Made by a program: the position numbers and the translations under genes | Notes under the pieces: model-generated | Databases searched by the model: none | What the model saw: the letters and a program-made list of their open reading frames with translations, nothing else | Told to the model about the DNA's origin: nothing | From: Planctomycetota bacterium | Lineage (GTDB): Bacteria > Planctomycetota > Phycisphaerae > WQYP01 > JAJZKY01 | Assembly (NCBI GenBank): GCA_021803885.1 | Contig: JAJZKY010000323.1 | Location: 1-5,954, forward strand | Length of the DNA: 5,954 bases | Direction: 5' to 3' | Part shown: piece by piece, positions 1-5,917 of the stretch | Layout: the number at the start of each line of letters is the position of its first letter | Position numbering within the stretch: the stretch's first letter is position 1

Positions 1-10
1 ATTCGTAGGT

Positions 11-832
11 GTGGAAACTGCTGTGGAAGACCTACAACGCTGTTCGCTTGTTGACGTACTTACGTCGCCAGCTGGGGAGGTGTTTCTTCTTGTTCCTCTA
101 GCAGCGGCCCTTTTTGGAAAGGGAAAACTAACTACGAGTGTGATGAAGGGAGCCGTCGACGCTGACTTGAAAATTCTTCAGGAATTCGGCGCAGGCCAAG
201 CGACAGACGTCTCAAGGGGACTAGAGCCAAGGTTCCGTAGAATGCTCTCCCATGTGGCGACGCGTGTGAGCAGTGATAGGCACGAATCCATCGATGACTA
301 CGTCCCGATACTAGAATATATATGCGATAAATTCCCACCCGGATGGCTACAGTTGGCTAAGCTTTTCCAGGAATATTACGTCGAGCCTAAGGGCAAGGAA
401 AAGGCGGCCGGGGCAGTGGAGAAATACGTACAGTCTTGCCCTGATGAAAGGGAAGGTTGGGTGCGGCTTCGCGACCTGCGTAGAGCCTTAGGAGACGAAC
501 GATCCGCGATGCAGGCCGAGCTGAGCATGGTTTCCCTAAAGGGGTCGACATTTTCCGATCTCAGTGCCGCCGCTAACCGGCTAAATGCTATGTATAACGA
601 TGATAGGCTCGGCCAGGACGAGGCCGAGAGGCGGTACGCGATGGAGAAGGTGAAAGCGCTGATGATCAGCCGTCTCAATGAAGCCAATGCCACCGATTAC
701 TCCCGGCTGGCCTGGCTGTGTCTTCACCTAGGGGAGCACTCAAATGCCCACGGGTATATAGCCAAGGGCCTTCAGCTGGATCCCGACAACAACTATTGCT
801 TGGGTCTTGCGAACAAGCTGCAGGACTCTTAG
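11..832 (+). CDS. TPR-like helical-repeat protein, possible C-terminal part of a STAND-type NTPase (probably 5'-partial)
   Basis: I do not recognise a named gene. The frame is open to the left edge of the window, so the GTG at 11 may be internal and the gene may begin outside. Residues about 25-80 (LLVPLAAALFGKGKL, then a Gly/Asp-rich stretch ending in RFRRMLSHVA) resemble the small winged-helix segment that follows the nucleotide-binding domain in STAND/AAA proteins. This is a resemblance judged by eye. From about residue 95 the protein is predicted to be almost all helix. The last 45 residues (ARLAWLCLHLG-like helix, HSNAHGYIAKGLQLDPDNNY) fit a TPR unit with its usual A..Y...L.LDP.N ending. 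No Walker A motif, signal peptide or membrane segment is visible. If the reading is right, the missing upstream part would carry the NTPase and an effector domain, as in STAND defence or signalling proteins. A free-standing TPR scaffold protein is the alternative. That it is a gene is fairly sure; its role is not. Confidence 0.62.
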   Translation: METAVEDLQRCSLVDVLTSPAGEVFLLVPLAAALFGKGKLTTSVMKGAVDADLKILQEFGAGQATDVSRGLEPRFRRMLSHVATRVSSDRHESIDDYVPILEYICDKFPPGWLQLAKLFQEYYVEPKGKEKAAGAVEKYVQSCPDEREGWVRLRDLRRALGDERSAMQAELSMVSLKGSTFSDLSAAANRLNAMYNDDRLGQDEAERRYAMEKVKALMISRLNEANATDYSRLAWLCLHLGEHSNAHGYIAKGLQLDPDNNYCLGLANKLQDS

Positions 833-860
833 GACCTCGTTGAGCCCGCACGAGCCTCGA

Positions 861-884
861 TTGACACCATTTTTGACACCATTT
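861..884. repeat. perfect tandem repeat, 2 x 12 bp (TTGACACCATTT)
   Basis: Bases 861-872 and 873-884 are identical, with no spacer. Each copy begins with TTGACA, a perfect -35 hexamer, but no -10 lies 16-18 bases downstream of either copy. The repeat sits just after the stop of the TPR-like gene, at the boundary with the envelope cluster, where the gene content changes. It could be a pair of protein-binding sites, for instance arm-type sites of a tyrosine recombinase or operator half-sites, or a chance duplication. I saw no other copy in the window. Confidence 0.7.
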
Positions 885-2001
885 GAGCGCTATCTGGGCG
901 GATTATGGCGTACGATACGGGACATCTGCGATCTCACAACCGCATATCAACGAGCCCTCTCGCAGAACTCTTAATCCCACGGTCGCCGCACCAGTGGGGA
1001 GAAAGCATCCGTGCGGGGAGACCCCTGGCATATGGACCGGAGATGCGGCCCTGGCCGAGCCGCTGCAGGTATCGGTAAGGCGGGCTGCCACCGCCCAGCC
1101 GCTGGGGCTGGTGGTGTCCTTCCTTGCCGGGTGGTCGTTTGTCTATGGAGCGCTGACGCTGGCTGCCTTCATGGGGGTGCTGGGATTCCTTGGGGAACTT
1201 GCGGTGGCAGCCAGTAATGTCAGCGGTGGGCAGGCGGTGCTGACGATACTGTGGACTACGGTGGAGTTTGCCGAGGGGACGTTCCTGTCGGTTCTGGTAT
1301 CTGTTCTGCTGAATCCTCTTGCCCTGGTCCCTGGTCTTGCCACTGGAGTGGTGGCGACAGCGTGCCTTCTCCTGGGGCATGCCACCCTGGAGCCGTGGCT
1401 GGCATACCTGCAGGGATGCCGGCGGCTGTCTGTGGAAGAGGCCGGGCGGGTGATGCCCCTGGCATCTGCCGCTTCCCATGGGGTGGGGCTGGATGGCCGG
1501 CTCCCGCGGATTCTGGTGGATGAATCCCATGAGTCCAATGCGGCCACGATGATGCGGCATGTGGTGCTGACAGAGGGGCTGCTTGCCAGCTGCAGGGATG
1601 AGGAGCTGTCTGCGGTGCTGGCCCATGAGCTGTCGCACTGGAAAGAATCAGATACGGTGGGGCTGCGGCTCATGTGGTATGCGGGCTGGCCGATGATGCT
1701 GGTGGACACCCTGGGGAAGCTGTGTGTGATGACAGGGAATACCATCCTTGTGATCTTTGGATACGTTGTCGCGTGGCCGGCATTCTTCCTGGTGAACGTG
1801 GTGATATCGCCTTTGCTCCGGAGCCATTCGCGGGAGACGGAGTATAGGGCGGACCAGGCGGCGGTGGGAGCTGGGTACGCGGCTGGTATGCGAGCGGCGC
1901 TGGATCAGTTCGGGGATCTGGAGGGGGAACGGCGAGGCTACCGGCTCACCGTGCTGGCGACCCATCCATCGGTGGAGTTGAGGAAGGAGCGGGTGGGGTG
2001 A
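883..2001 (+). CDS. Membrane-bound M48-type zinc metalloprotease (HtpX/Ste24-like)
   Basis: A zinc endopeptidase embedded in the cytoplasmic membrane. Family members degrade or trim membrane and exported proteins, often in envelope stress control. Counted from the TTG at 883, the HEXXH motif is H248-E-L-S-H252, preceded by the usual hydrophobic AVLA. The third zinc ligand is probably E320 in SRETEYRAD, which matches the family R..E...AD pattern. The C-terminal ATHPSVELR matches the THP..ER ending of M48 proteins. Hydrophobic segments lie at about 74-110, 135-166 and 265-312, so two or more helices come before the catalytic site and one or two after it. The start is doubtful: TTG 883 overlaps the tandem repeat and lacks a Shine-Dalgarno, and residues 1-50 look unlike protease sequence. 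GTG at 994 (residue 38) is an in-frame alternative giving 335 residues. The downstream lipoprotein gene begins 25 bases after the stop. The family call is strong and the substrate is unknown. Confidence 0.85.
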   Translation: MSAIWADYGVRYGTSAISQPHINEPSRRTLNPTVAAPVGRKHPCGETPGIWTGDAALAEPLQVSVRRAATAQPLGLVVSFLAGWSFVYGALTLAAFMGVLGFLGELAVAASNVSGGQAVLTILWTTVEFAEGTFLSVLVSVLLNPLALVPGLATGVVATACLLLGHATLEPWLAYLQGCRRLSVEEAGRVMPLASAASHGVGLDGRLPRILVDESHESNAATMMRHVVLTEGLLASCRDEELSAVLAHELSHWKESDTVGLRLMWYAGWPMMLVDTLGKLCVMTGNTILVIFGYVVAWPAFFLVNVVISPLLRSHSRETEYRADQAAVGAGYAAGMRAALDQFGDLEGERRGYRLTVLATHPSVELRKERVG

Positions 2002-2014
2002 TGCGGGGTCCTGC

Positions 2015-2020
2015 TACACT
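2015..2020 (+). promoter_or_regulatory. -10 element of a probable leaderless promoter for the lipoprotein gene
   Basis: TACACT fits the actinobacterial -10 pattern TANNNT. Exactly six bases separate it from the ATG at 2027, so the transcript would start at or next to the A of the start codon and have no 5' leader. This agrees with the lack of a Shine-Dalgarno before that ATG. No good -35 hexamer is visible about 17 bases upstream (the region is G-rich), which is common for such promoters. The lipoprotein gene may therefore be transcribed independently of the protease gene. Confidence 0.45.
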
Positions 2021-2026
2021 GCTGCG

Positions 2027-2488
2027 ATGATCGGTCGGATTGGGATTGCAGCGGTCGTGGTCATCGTATTCGCTGTGACTTCATGCGGGACGACGCCACC
2101 GCCCAAGTGGGACGGGTTGTCTATTCCGGCAAGCTGCCCTACGTTTCCAGATGCTCAGGCAACTCCGGTGGCTCAGCCATTTCCTCCTCCTGCTGGCCCG
2201 CTTCTGGATTTACGCAAGGATCTTAACGGGTTTGCCAGCAATACATCGGTGCCCGTGACAGTAGGGACAACGATTTGGCTTCGCATGATTGTCCCGATGT
2301 CTCCACCCCTCCCGCAGGGGATCTCCAACCCACATGTCCTTGCCCTTGAAGGATATCGGCTGGAGTGTAGCGAGTGGCTAGACCTGGAGTTGAAAGCACT
2401 GCGCCCAGGAGACTGCACGGTCTACTACCTTAGGAATGTAATTATGACCTACCGGATAAACTTTGTTGTCAAAAGGAGGCTGAGTTGA
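2027..2488 (+). CDS. Small exported lipoprotein, unknown function
   Basis: The N-terminus is a lipoprotein signal: short charged start (R4), a hydrophobic run IAAVVVIVFAV, then the lipobox V-T-S-C with the lipidated cysteine at C20. The mature protein would be about 134 residues anchored on the outer face of the cytoplasmic membrane. A proline-rich linker (TPPPKW, QPFPPPAGP) comes first. A probably beta-rich domain follows (VPVTVGTTIWLRMIVP, then LKALRPGDCTVYYLRN and a basic C-terminus). Cysteines in CPTFP, LECSEW and GDCTVYY could form a disulfide outside the cell. I do not recognise the family. The ATG at 2027 has no Shine-Dalgarno but a -10 hexamer six bases upstream, so a leaderless start is likely. 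The stop overlaps the TTG start of the next gene, which suggests coupled expression with the exported protein. The upstream protease could act on this protein, but that is inferred from position alone. Confidence 0.78.
   Translation: MIGRIGIAAVVVIVFAVTSCGTTPPPKWDGLSIPASCPTFPDAQATPVAQPFPPPAGPLLDLRKDLNGFASNTSVPVTVGTTIWLRMIVPMSPPLPQGISNPHVLALEGYRLECSEWLDLELKALRPGDCTVYYLRNVIMTYRINFVVKRRLS
2472..2479 (+). promoter_or_regulatory. Strong ribosome binding site that decides a TTG start
   Basis: AAAGGAGG is a near-perfect Shine-Dalgarno and ends five bases before the TTG at 2485. It lies inside the lipoprotein reading frame. The TTG overlaps the lipoprotein stop (TTGA, 2485-2488), so ribosomes finishing the lipoprotein can restart at once. 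The site is the main support for choosing a rare TTG start here. Confidence 0.7.
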
Positions 2489-2919
2489 GACACAGCGCAC
2501 GGGCTTCCGTAGTAGTAGGAGCTGTCCTTGTGACGATGGCAGCAGGCAGTATGCCGGCCATGGCCTCGAATATTCATACGCCGCGTGGTTCGTGGCATAC
2601 CGTGACCGCTATGCATTCAGAGGCAAAAATCCACTATTTGGGCACTACGAATCCGCTTCGAGGACCGGCCAACCCTTATGCGGCCATCCCGAGAGCCGCA
2701 CGCGCGGCGAACACGTTTCATGCCACCCAAACAACCAGTTTGGCAACACCAGTCACGCCCACAGCGGGGACCACAGTCATGCAGGCAGCAGGTCCCCAGA
2801 TCAGCAGTGCGTCATCGTTCCTGCAGGATCGATTGATTAGCGGGCTGATCAGCACAACCCCATGGGGGCAGATACCCACAACCAGTTGCCTTGCTTGCCC
2901 GTATCGGAGTGCATACTGA
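2485..2919 (+). CDS. Small secreted protein, unknown function, C-terminus probably altered by a rearrangement
   Basis: Residues 1-27 form a classical Sec signal peptide: basic start (MRHSAR), hydrophobic core (ASVVVGAVLVTMAAG) and an A-M-A cleavage motif at 25-27. The mature part is low in charge and rich in Thr, Ala and Pro (for example TPVTPTAGTT), like a secreted or cell-wall-associated linker region. It has no recognisable domain. TTG is chosen because of the strong Shine-Dalgarno five bases upstream and the four-base overlap with the lipoprotein stop. The last 18 or so residues (from about PWGQIPTT) are an out-of-frame reading of a GNAT acetyltransferase fragment that starts near 2860. 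The original C-terminus is therefore probably missing, and the present one is a read-through tail ending at 2919. The signal peptide and start are convincing. Whether the shortened product is functional is unknown. Confidence 0.6.
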   Translation: MRHSARASVVVGAVLVTMAAGSMPAMASNIHTPRGSWHTVTAMHSEAKIHYLGTTNPLRGPANPYAAIPRAARAANTFHATQTTSLATPVTPTAGTTVMQAAGPQISSASSFLQDRLISGLISTTPWGQIPTTSCLACPYRSAY

Positions 2920-3145
2920 CCACGAACGAAGGGGTTTGGGATATGGCCTATTGCAGGACGTGTTCACGGGGCTGGTCAACCTTTCGCAGGATGTCGGCTG
3001 CAGGGGCCTACTGGTCCATGCTGAAAACCAGGGGGCCAGAGAGTTCTACCTGCACCTTGTACCAGAATTTGAGTCAAGTCCGACCGATAAAATGCACTCA
3101 GTTCTATTGATGAAAGACATCCGCAGGACTCTTGGAGAACGATAA
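2861..3145 (+). pseudogene. 5'-truncated GNAT acetyltransferase (TacT/AtaT toxin-like) remnant
   Basis: The reading frame that contains codon 2891 encodes the C-terminal half of a GNAT N-acetyltransferase. It opens with RYPQPVALLARIGVH (beta-4), then the acetyl-CoA loop RGLGYG, matching R-x-x-G-x-G/A, then helix 3 (LLQDVFTGL). Next come CRGLLVHAENQGAREFYLHL (beta-5 and the FY motif) and SSPTDKMHSVLLMKDIR (the final strands). The SPTD...LLMKDIR ending is typical of the toxin acetyltransferases that modify charged tRNAs and are paired with a ribbon-helix-helix antitoxin. The N-terminal substrate-binding half is absent. The frame is blocked by TGA at 2846, and homology-like sequence begins only at about 2860. 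No antitoxin gene is present. I infer a decayed toxin gene. Translation from the TTG at 2891 is possible but would give an incomplete fold. Confidence 0.7.
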
Positions 3146-3377
3146 ATCTGGGCCGATTTGCCCCAGGTTACCCGGGCCACAACAAAGTACAGAGTGTGTC
3201 CATCTTTGTGCCCGCTGCACTAACCCGGAGAAGCGACAGCAATTTCCAGACATCCATCCAGGTAAGCCCAGGTCGTTGAGCCTCCAATGGGGGTGCCCAA
3301 CATCTAACATGGGCCGCGGGACTTCTGTGCTGGACGTGGACGGCAGCAAATTTGGCACTCGCTATGGCGTACTGGGA
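3146..3377. other. Intergenic stretch between convergent remnants, no gene recognised
   Basis: These 232 bases separate the plus-strand acetyltransferase remnant from the minus-strand ATPase remnant. A plus-strand frame crosses the region (a Cys-rich stretch CVHLCARCTNPEK), but it lacks a Shine-Dalgarno and continues antisense over the ATPase, so I do not call it. No hairpin followed by a T-run was found for either converging transcript. Confidence 0.4.
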
Positions 3378-4487
3378 TTAGATCTCGTTGGTTGCGTGTT
3401 CATTCAAGTATTCCCGCAAGTACGGGATCGCGAAGTCAACTCTCCCGTGTCCAACTGGCCGGATGAGTTCATGAGCGATGAGGCGCAATCGATACTGGCT
3501 TGCGTAGTTGTCGTCGACACCCATACGTTCTTTGATATCCGCCATGCGGCTCGGACCATCGTCCTTTGCCATCTGCACCAGAAATGTTCGAGCAACCTCC
3601 GTCGTTCCGACTAACGATGGCTCGTGCACCAGGGCGCCCATTCGGCGGTGGGCCGCTTCAACACCGCTAAGGGCGTCTTCCATCGAAATTGCCCTCTCGT
3701 TGGGGTGCTCACGCCAAACATAGGAGCCGACTAACTGAATCAGAAATGGATAACCAGCTGTGCCAGACTCCATGATTTGCAAAACGTCGTCATCAACAAG
3801 GCGGCCAGCCTCTTTGATTGGCTCGCGCAATGCCCTTCGTACGTCCGTCATGTCCACCGAGCCAAGTGAATGCCGATCGGCCCTTCTCAGGAAAGTAAGC
3901 AGCTAGTCTTGCAAAAGGTCGCTCACGGCACCGGGCAAACCCGCCGCCACAAAAGCGACCTCTCGGCGCTGTCGGAATGCGTGCTGGATTACAGTGGTTA
4001 GCTCGCGCAGCTCGTCTTGAGCTTCGCTTCCGATCTCGTCGACCGAGATGAGCACTCCTGTACCCCCTTCGGCTAACAGCTCTTCGAGGAGGAACAGCTG
4101 ATTCCGAAGGCCAGGGACGATGTGATGGATATCTTCGCGCGTCCATGCAGCGCCTGCCTTACCGAGCGTCACTCCCCTCAGATGGTGGCGAACCGCCTTA
4201 GGATTGTATTGCGCGAGCACGCTGGGAAGGTGCTCGCCGGTCAGTCTGCTGACCAATCCTGGAATAGCAGTCTCCTGGATGACCAGCCACCCTCGCTGTT
4301 TCGCCTCGTCTTCGATAGCGTTGAGCAACACGGTCTTTCCCGAACCGCGTGGCCCCGTGAAGAGCGTGGCTCGCGATATGGCGCCTGGTCCCGAGTCGAT
4401 GCCGTCGGCAAAAGTATCAATAAGGTCTTGCCGACCGACGAGCAGAGGCGGGTCGACACCGAATGAGGGCTTGAATGGATCATGCAT
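3378..4487 (-). pseudogene. AAA/STAND-like P-loop ATPase interrupted by one amber codon
   Basis: Reading from ATG 4487 to TAA at 3378 gives one continuous frame of 369 codons, broken only by TAG at 3903-3905. Residues 1-40 hold the VGRQDLIDTFADGI motif that precedes the P-loop in archaeal-ATPase/Orc1-like proteins. Walker A is GPRGSGKT (45-52). Walker B is GVLISVDE (144-151). The AAGLPG segment at 181-186 lies in the sensor-1 position. After the amber codon the same frame continues with LLTFLRRADRHSLGSV, a VRRALREPI lid-type helix, the AGYPFLIQLVGSYVW helix and a winged-helix-like end (MADIKERMGVDDNYASQYRLRLIAHELI). All core motifs survive, so the nonsense change looks recent. GTG at 3857 could start a separate C-terminal piece of 160 residues without a P-loop. 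Such ATPases occur as stand-alone genes in actinobacteria and mobile regions; their role here is unknown. Amber suppression or a sequencing error are alternatives to a true pseudogene. Confidence 0.8.
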
Positions 4488-4493
4488 GGCACC

Positions 4494-4499
4494 GTTCTA
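4494..4499 (-). promoter_or_regulatory. Possible -10 element of a leaderless promoter for the ATPase gene
   Basis: On the minus strand TAGAAC lies six bases before the ATG at 4487. This is the same spacing as the TACACT before the lipoprotein ATG. It departs from TANNNT only at the last base. No Shine-Dalgarno precedes the ATG, which suits a leaderless transcript. No clear -35 is visible. The site lies between the transposase stop and the ATPase start. Confidence 0.3.
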
Positions 4500-4560
4500 G
4501 CGTGTTTGCATTAGAGTTTGTTAGTTTCTTAAGCCCTTGAGTTTCGCTCTTATGGAGGGG

Positions 4561-5865
4561 TCATGCAGCGAGTAAATCCAGCACCTGTAAGAGGCCGCGT
4601 ATTTTCGTGTTGTTGAGATCAGAATGGCAAACTGCAGAAAATTGTGCTGTGAGGATCTCCCGTCGGGCTATGACGAGCATGTCAGCGGTTGATGGAGTGA
4701 GTTTGGTTGTGTACCAGGGAGACCGCTGGCGGCGTTCCTTGACGATATCATCGTGATGCAACGCAGTGGCATACCAAAGAGTGAGAAGGCTTTGACAGAG
4801 GAAGCCGAAGGGGGCCGTACGCTGGACTGCATTTCTGGTTCGGTTGCGGGCTTCTCCCACACCGGTGACCTGTTTGGCTTCCTCGAAGGCGACCTCCATG
4901 GACCATCGCGCAGCGTAGCGTTCGACGATCTGCTCGGGTGTAGCCGCGAGGTCGGTTGTGATGAGAGCAACGTTATATGCATGTGAGGATTTCAGTTCCC
5001 TCACCAACACCACCCGGACCTCTCTGGGTCCAAACACGGTGTACCAGAGCACGCGTCGGTGAGCGATTTCCACCGTTGCAGAGGTGTCGTACCGTGTAAC
5101 AGTCCGCTGCATCCAGTAGAGGGAAGCGGCGAGGTCTACGAGTTGGGGGAGGCGTGTTCCCCTGGTGCGAGGGCGGCCTCTTGATGTGGTTCGCTGTGGT
5201 GCAAGGTCATAGAGAGCAGCGTTTTTGCGGAGCCGCGTGGTCCATGTGACATTCCTGGGCAGTGAGCGCAGTTCCTTGCTGGCGTACGCGGCATCGCCGG
5301 TCACATGAATGGCTCTCTCTGGAAAGCGCGCCGCTATCTTTTGGGCCATGTGATGAGCCATGGATACCTTTGACCCCTTGGTCCACAGATGAAAGAGTAC
5401 GGGGAGACAGATCTTCCGGGTACAGAATGGCAGCGAGACGACGATGCCGATGACAACAAAGCAGTTCCCAAAGCCGACAGCGTGTGGGGTCTTGGCAGAG
5501 CCATCGTGGCACCAGCACGCCCCGAACACCTTCCGCCCCACCCGATGGAGCAGCGTATCGTCGACGACCAGTTCGAGAGGATCCTCCTTGCCGAGCAACA
5601 TGGAAACGATCACTGTCAGCAGGTGGAGACCCATCTCTTCGATAGACCACTTCCGTGTGGAGAAGAACCGATGGGCTCGTGAGTGATGCCAGGTTTGAGC
5701 CAGTCCAGCCCCGGAGAGCATGCCACAGACGTTGTGTTCCCCCGTTTGGGCGAAGAATCCATTGACCATGGCGCAGAAGGTGGTGAAGCTTGGCGCAGTG
5801 AACAGTGGTTGAAACGAAACGAGCAGTTTGGTGAGACTTGTGGGAAGATTACTGCCAAAGAGCAT
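4561..5865 (-). CDS. IS701-like (IS4 superfamily) DDE transposase
   Basis: A complete transposase of 434 residues that cuts and rejoins the ends of its own element. The catalytic triad is visible: D102 or D103 in LVVDDTLLHRVG, D191 in HVTGDAAYAS, and E324. E324 lies in a perfect Y-(2)-R-(3)-E-(6)-K signature formed by Y317, R320, E324 and K331, the hallmark of the IS4/IS701 group. The stretch GFGNCFVVIGIVVSLPF is also typical of actinobacterial IS701-type enzymes. The ATG at 5865 is chosen because AAAGGAGG (5877-5884) lies 11 bases upstream. The frame extends a further 28 codons to a GTG at 5949, but those residues (MTWTRVPTYNRRALVV) look non-coding. No frameshift or internal stop is seen, so the enzyme is probably active. 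It lies upstream of the broken ATPase gene on the same strand, and its insertion may have cut that gene off from its original promoter. Confidence 0.9.
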   Translation of the reverse strand: MLFGSNLPTSLTKLLVSFQPLFTAPSFTTFCAMVNGFFAQTGEHNVCGMLSGAGLAQTWHHSRAHRFFSTRKWSIEEMGLHLLTVIVSMLLGKEDPLELVVDDTLLHRVGRKVFGACWCHDGSAKTPHAVGFGNCFVVIGIVVSLPFCTRKICLPVLFHLWTKGSKVSMAHHMAQKIAARFPERAIHVTGDAAYASKELRSLPRNVTWTTRLRKNAALYDLAPQRTTSRGRPRTRGTRLPQLVDLAASLYWMQRTVTRYDTSATVEIAHRRVLWYTVFGPREVRVVLVRELKSSHAYNVALITTDLAATPEQIVERYAARWSMEVAFEEAKQVTGVGEARNRTRNAVQRTAPFGFLCQSLLTLWYATALHHDDIVKERRQRSPWYTTKLTPSTADMLVIARREILTAQFSAVCHSDLNNTKIRGLLQVLDLLAA

Positions 5866-5917
5866 TGGTGTTTCCGCCTCCTTTGTGGAGTTGGTTTGTA
5901 TTACCACCAATGCTCTT
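5858..5917 (-). promoter_or_regulatory. 13-bp stem-loop that sequesters the transposase start codon
   Basis: Bases 5905-5917 (CACCAATGCTCTT on the plus strand) are the exact reverse complement of 5858-5870, with a 34-base spacer. In the transposase mRNA the 5' arm AAGAGCATTGGTG would pair with CACCAATGCTCTT, which contains the start codon at 5865. The Shine-Dalgarno AAAGGAGG (5877-5884) lies in the loop. A transcript that began outside the element would fold and hide the start codon, while one that began inside the loop would lack the 5' arm and stay open. IS10 and IS50 use this kind of protection against outside transcription. A poor -10 candidate (TAATAC, 5898-5903 on the minus strand) lies in the loop. 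The repeat is certain; its function is inferred. Confidence 0.6.
5877..5884 (-). promoter_or_regulatory. Shine-Dalgarno that decides the transposase start
   Basis: AAAGGAGG on the minus strand lies 11 bases before the ATG at 5865, a little further than the usual 5-9. It is the only strong site in the leader and argues against the upstream GTG at 5949. It lies in the loop of the start-codon stem-loop. Confidence 0.6.

Noticed and set aside
836..854. CTCGT...ACGAG hairpin after the TPR-like gene, as a terminator
   Set aside because: The stem is only 5 bp with a 9-base loop, and the T-run comes about 15 bases later, so it does not look like an intrinsic terminator.
861..901. Promoter built on the two TTGACA hexamers
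   Set aside because: At 16-18 bases downstream of either hexamer the sequence is GC-rich (TGAGCG, GGGCGG) with no TANNNT.
955..995. Anticodon-arm-like stretch (ACTCTTAATCCC) suggesting a tRNA-Lys or att-site fragment
   Set aside because: Neither strand folds into a paired anticodon arm, T-arm or acceptor stem, so the likeness is only to the loop sequence.
934..1745. Long minus-strand frames opposite the M48 protease gene
   Set aside because: They are rich in Arg, Pro, Gln and His, as expected from reading a GC-rich gene backwards, and have no motifs or start signals.
3132..3614. Plus-strand frame of 160 codons with a CxxC stretch (CARC)
   Set aside because: It has no Shine-Dalgarno, overlaps the end of the acetyltransferase frame, and its second half is antisense to the ATPase with no domain-like sequence.
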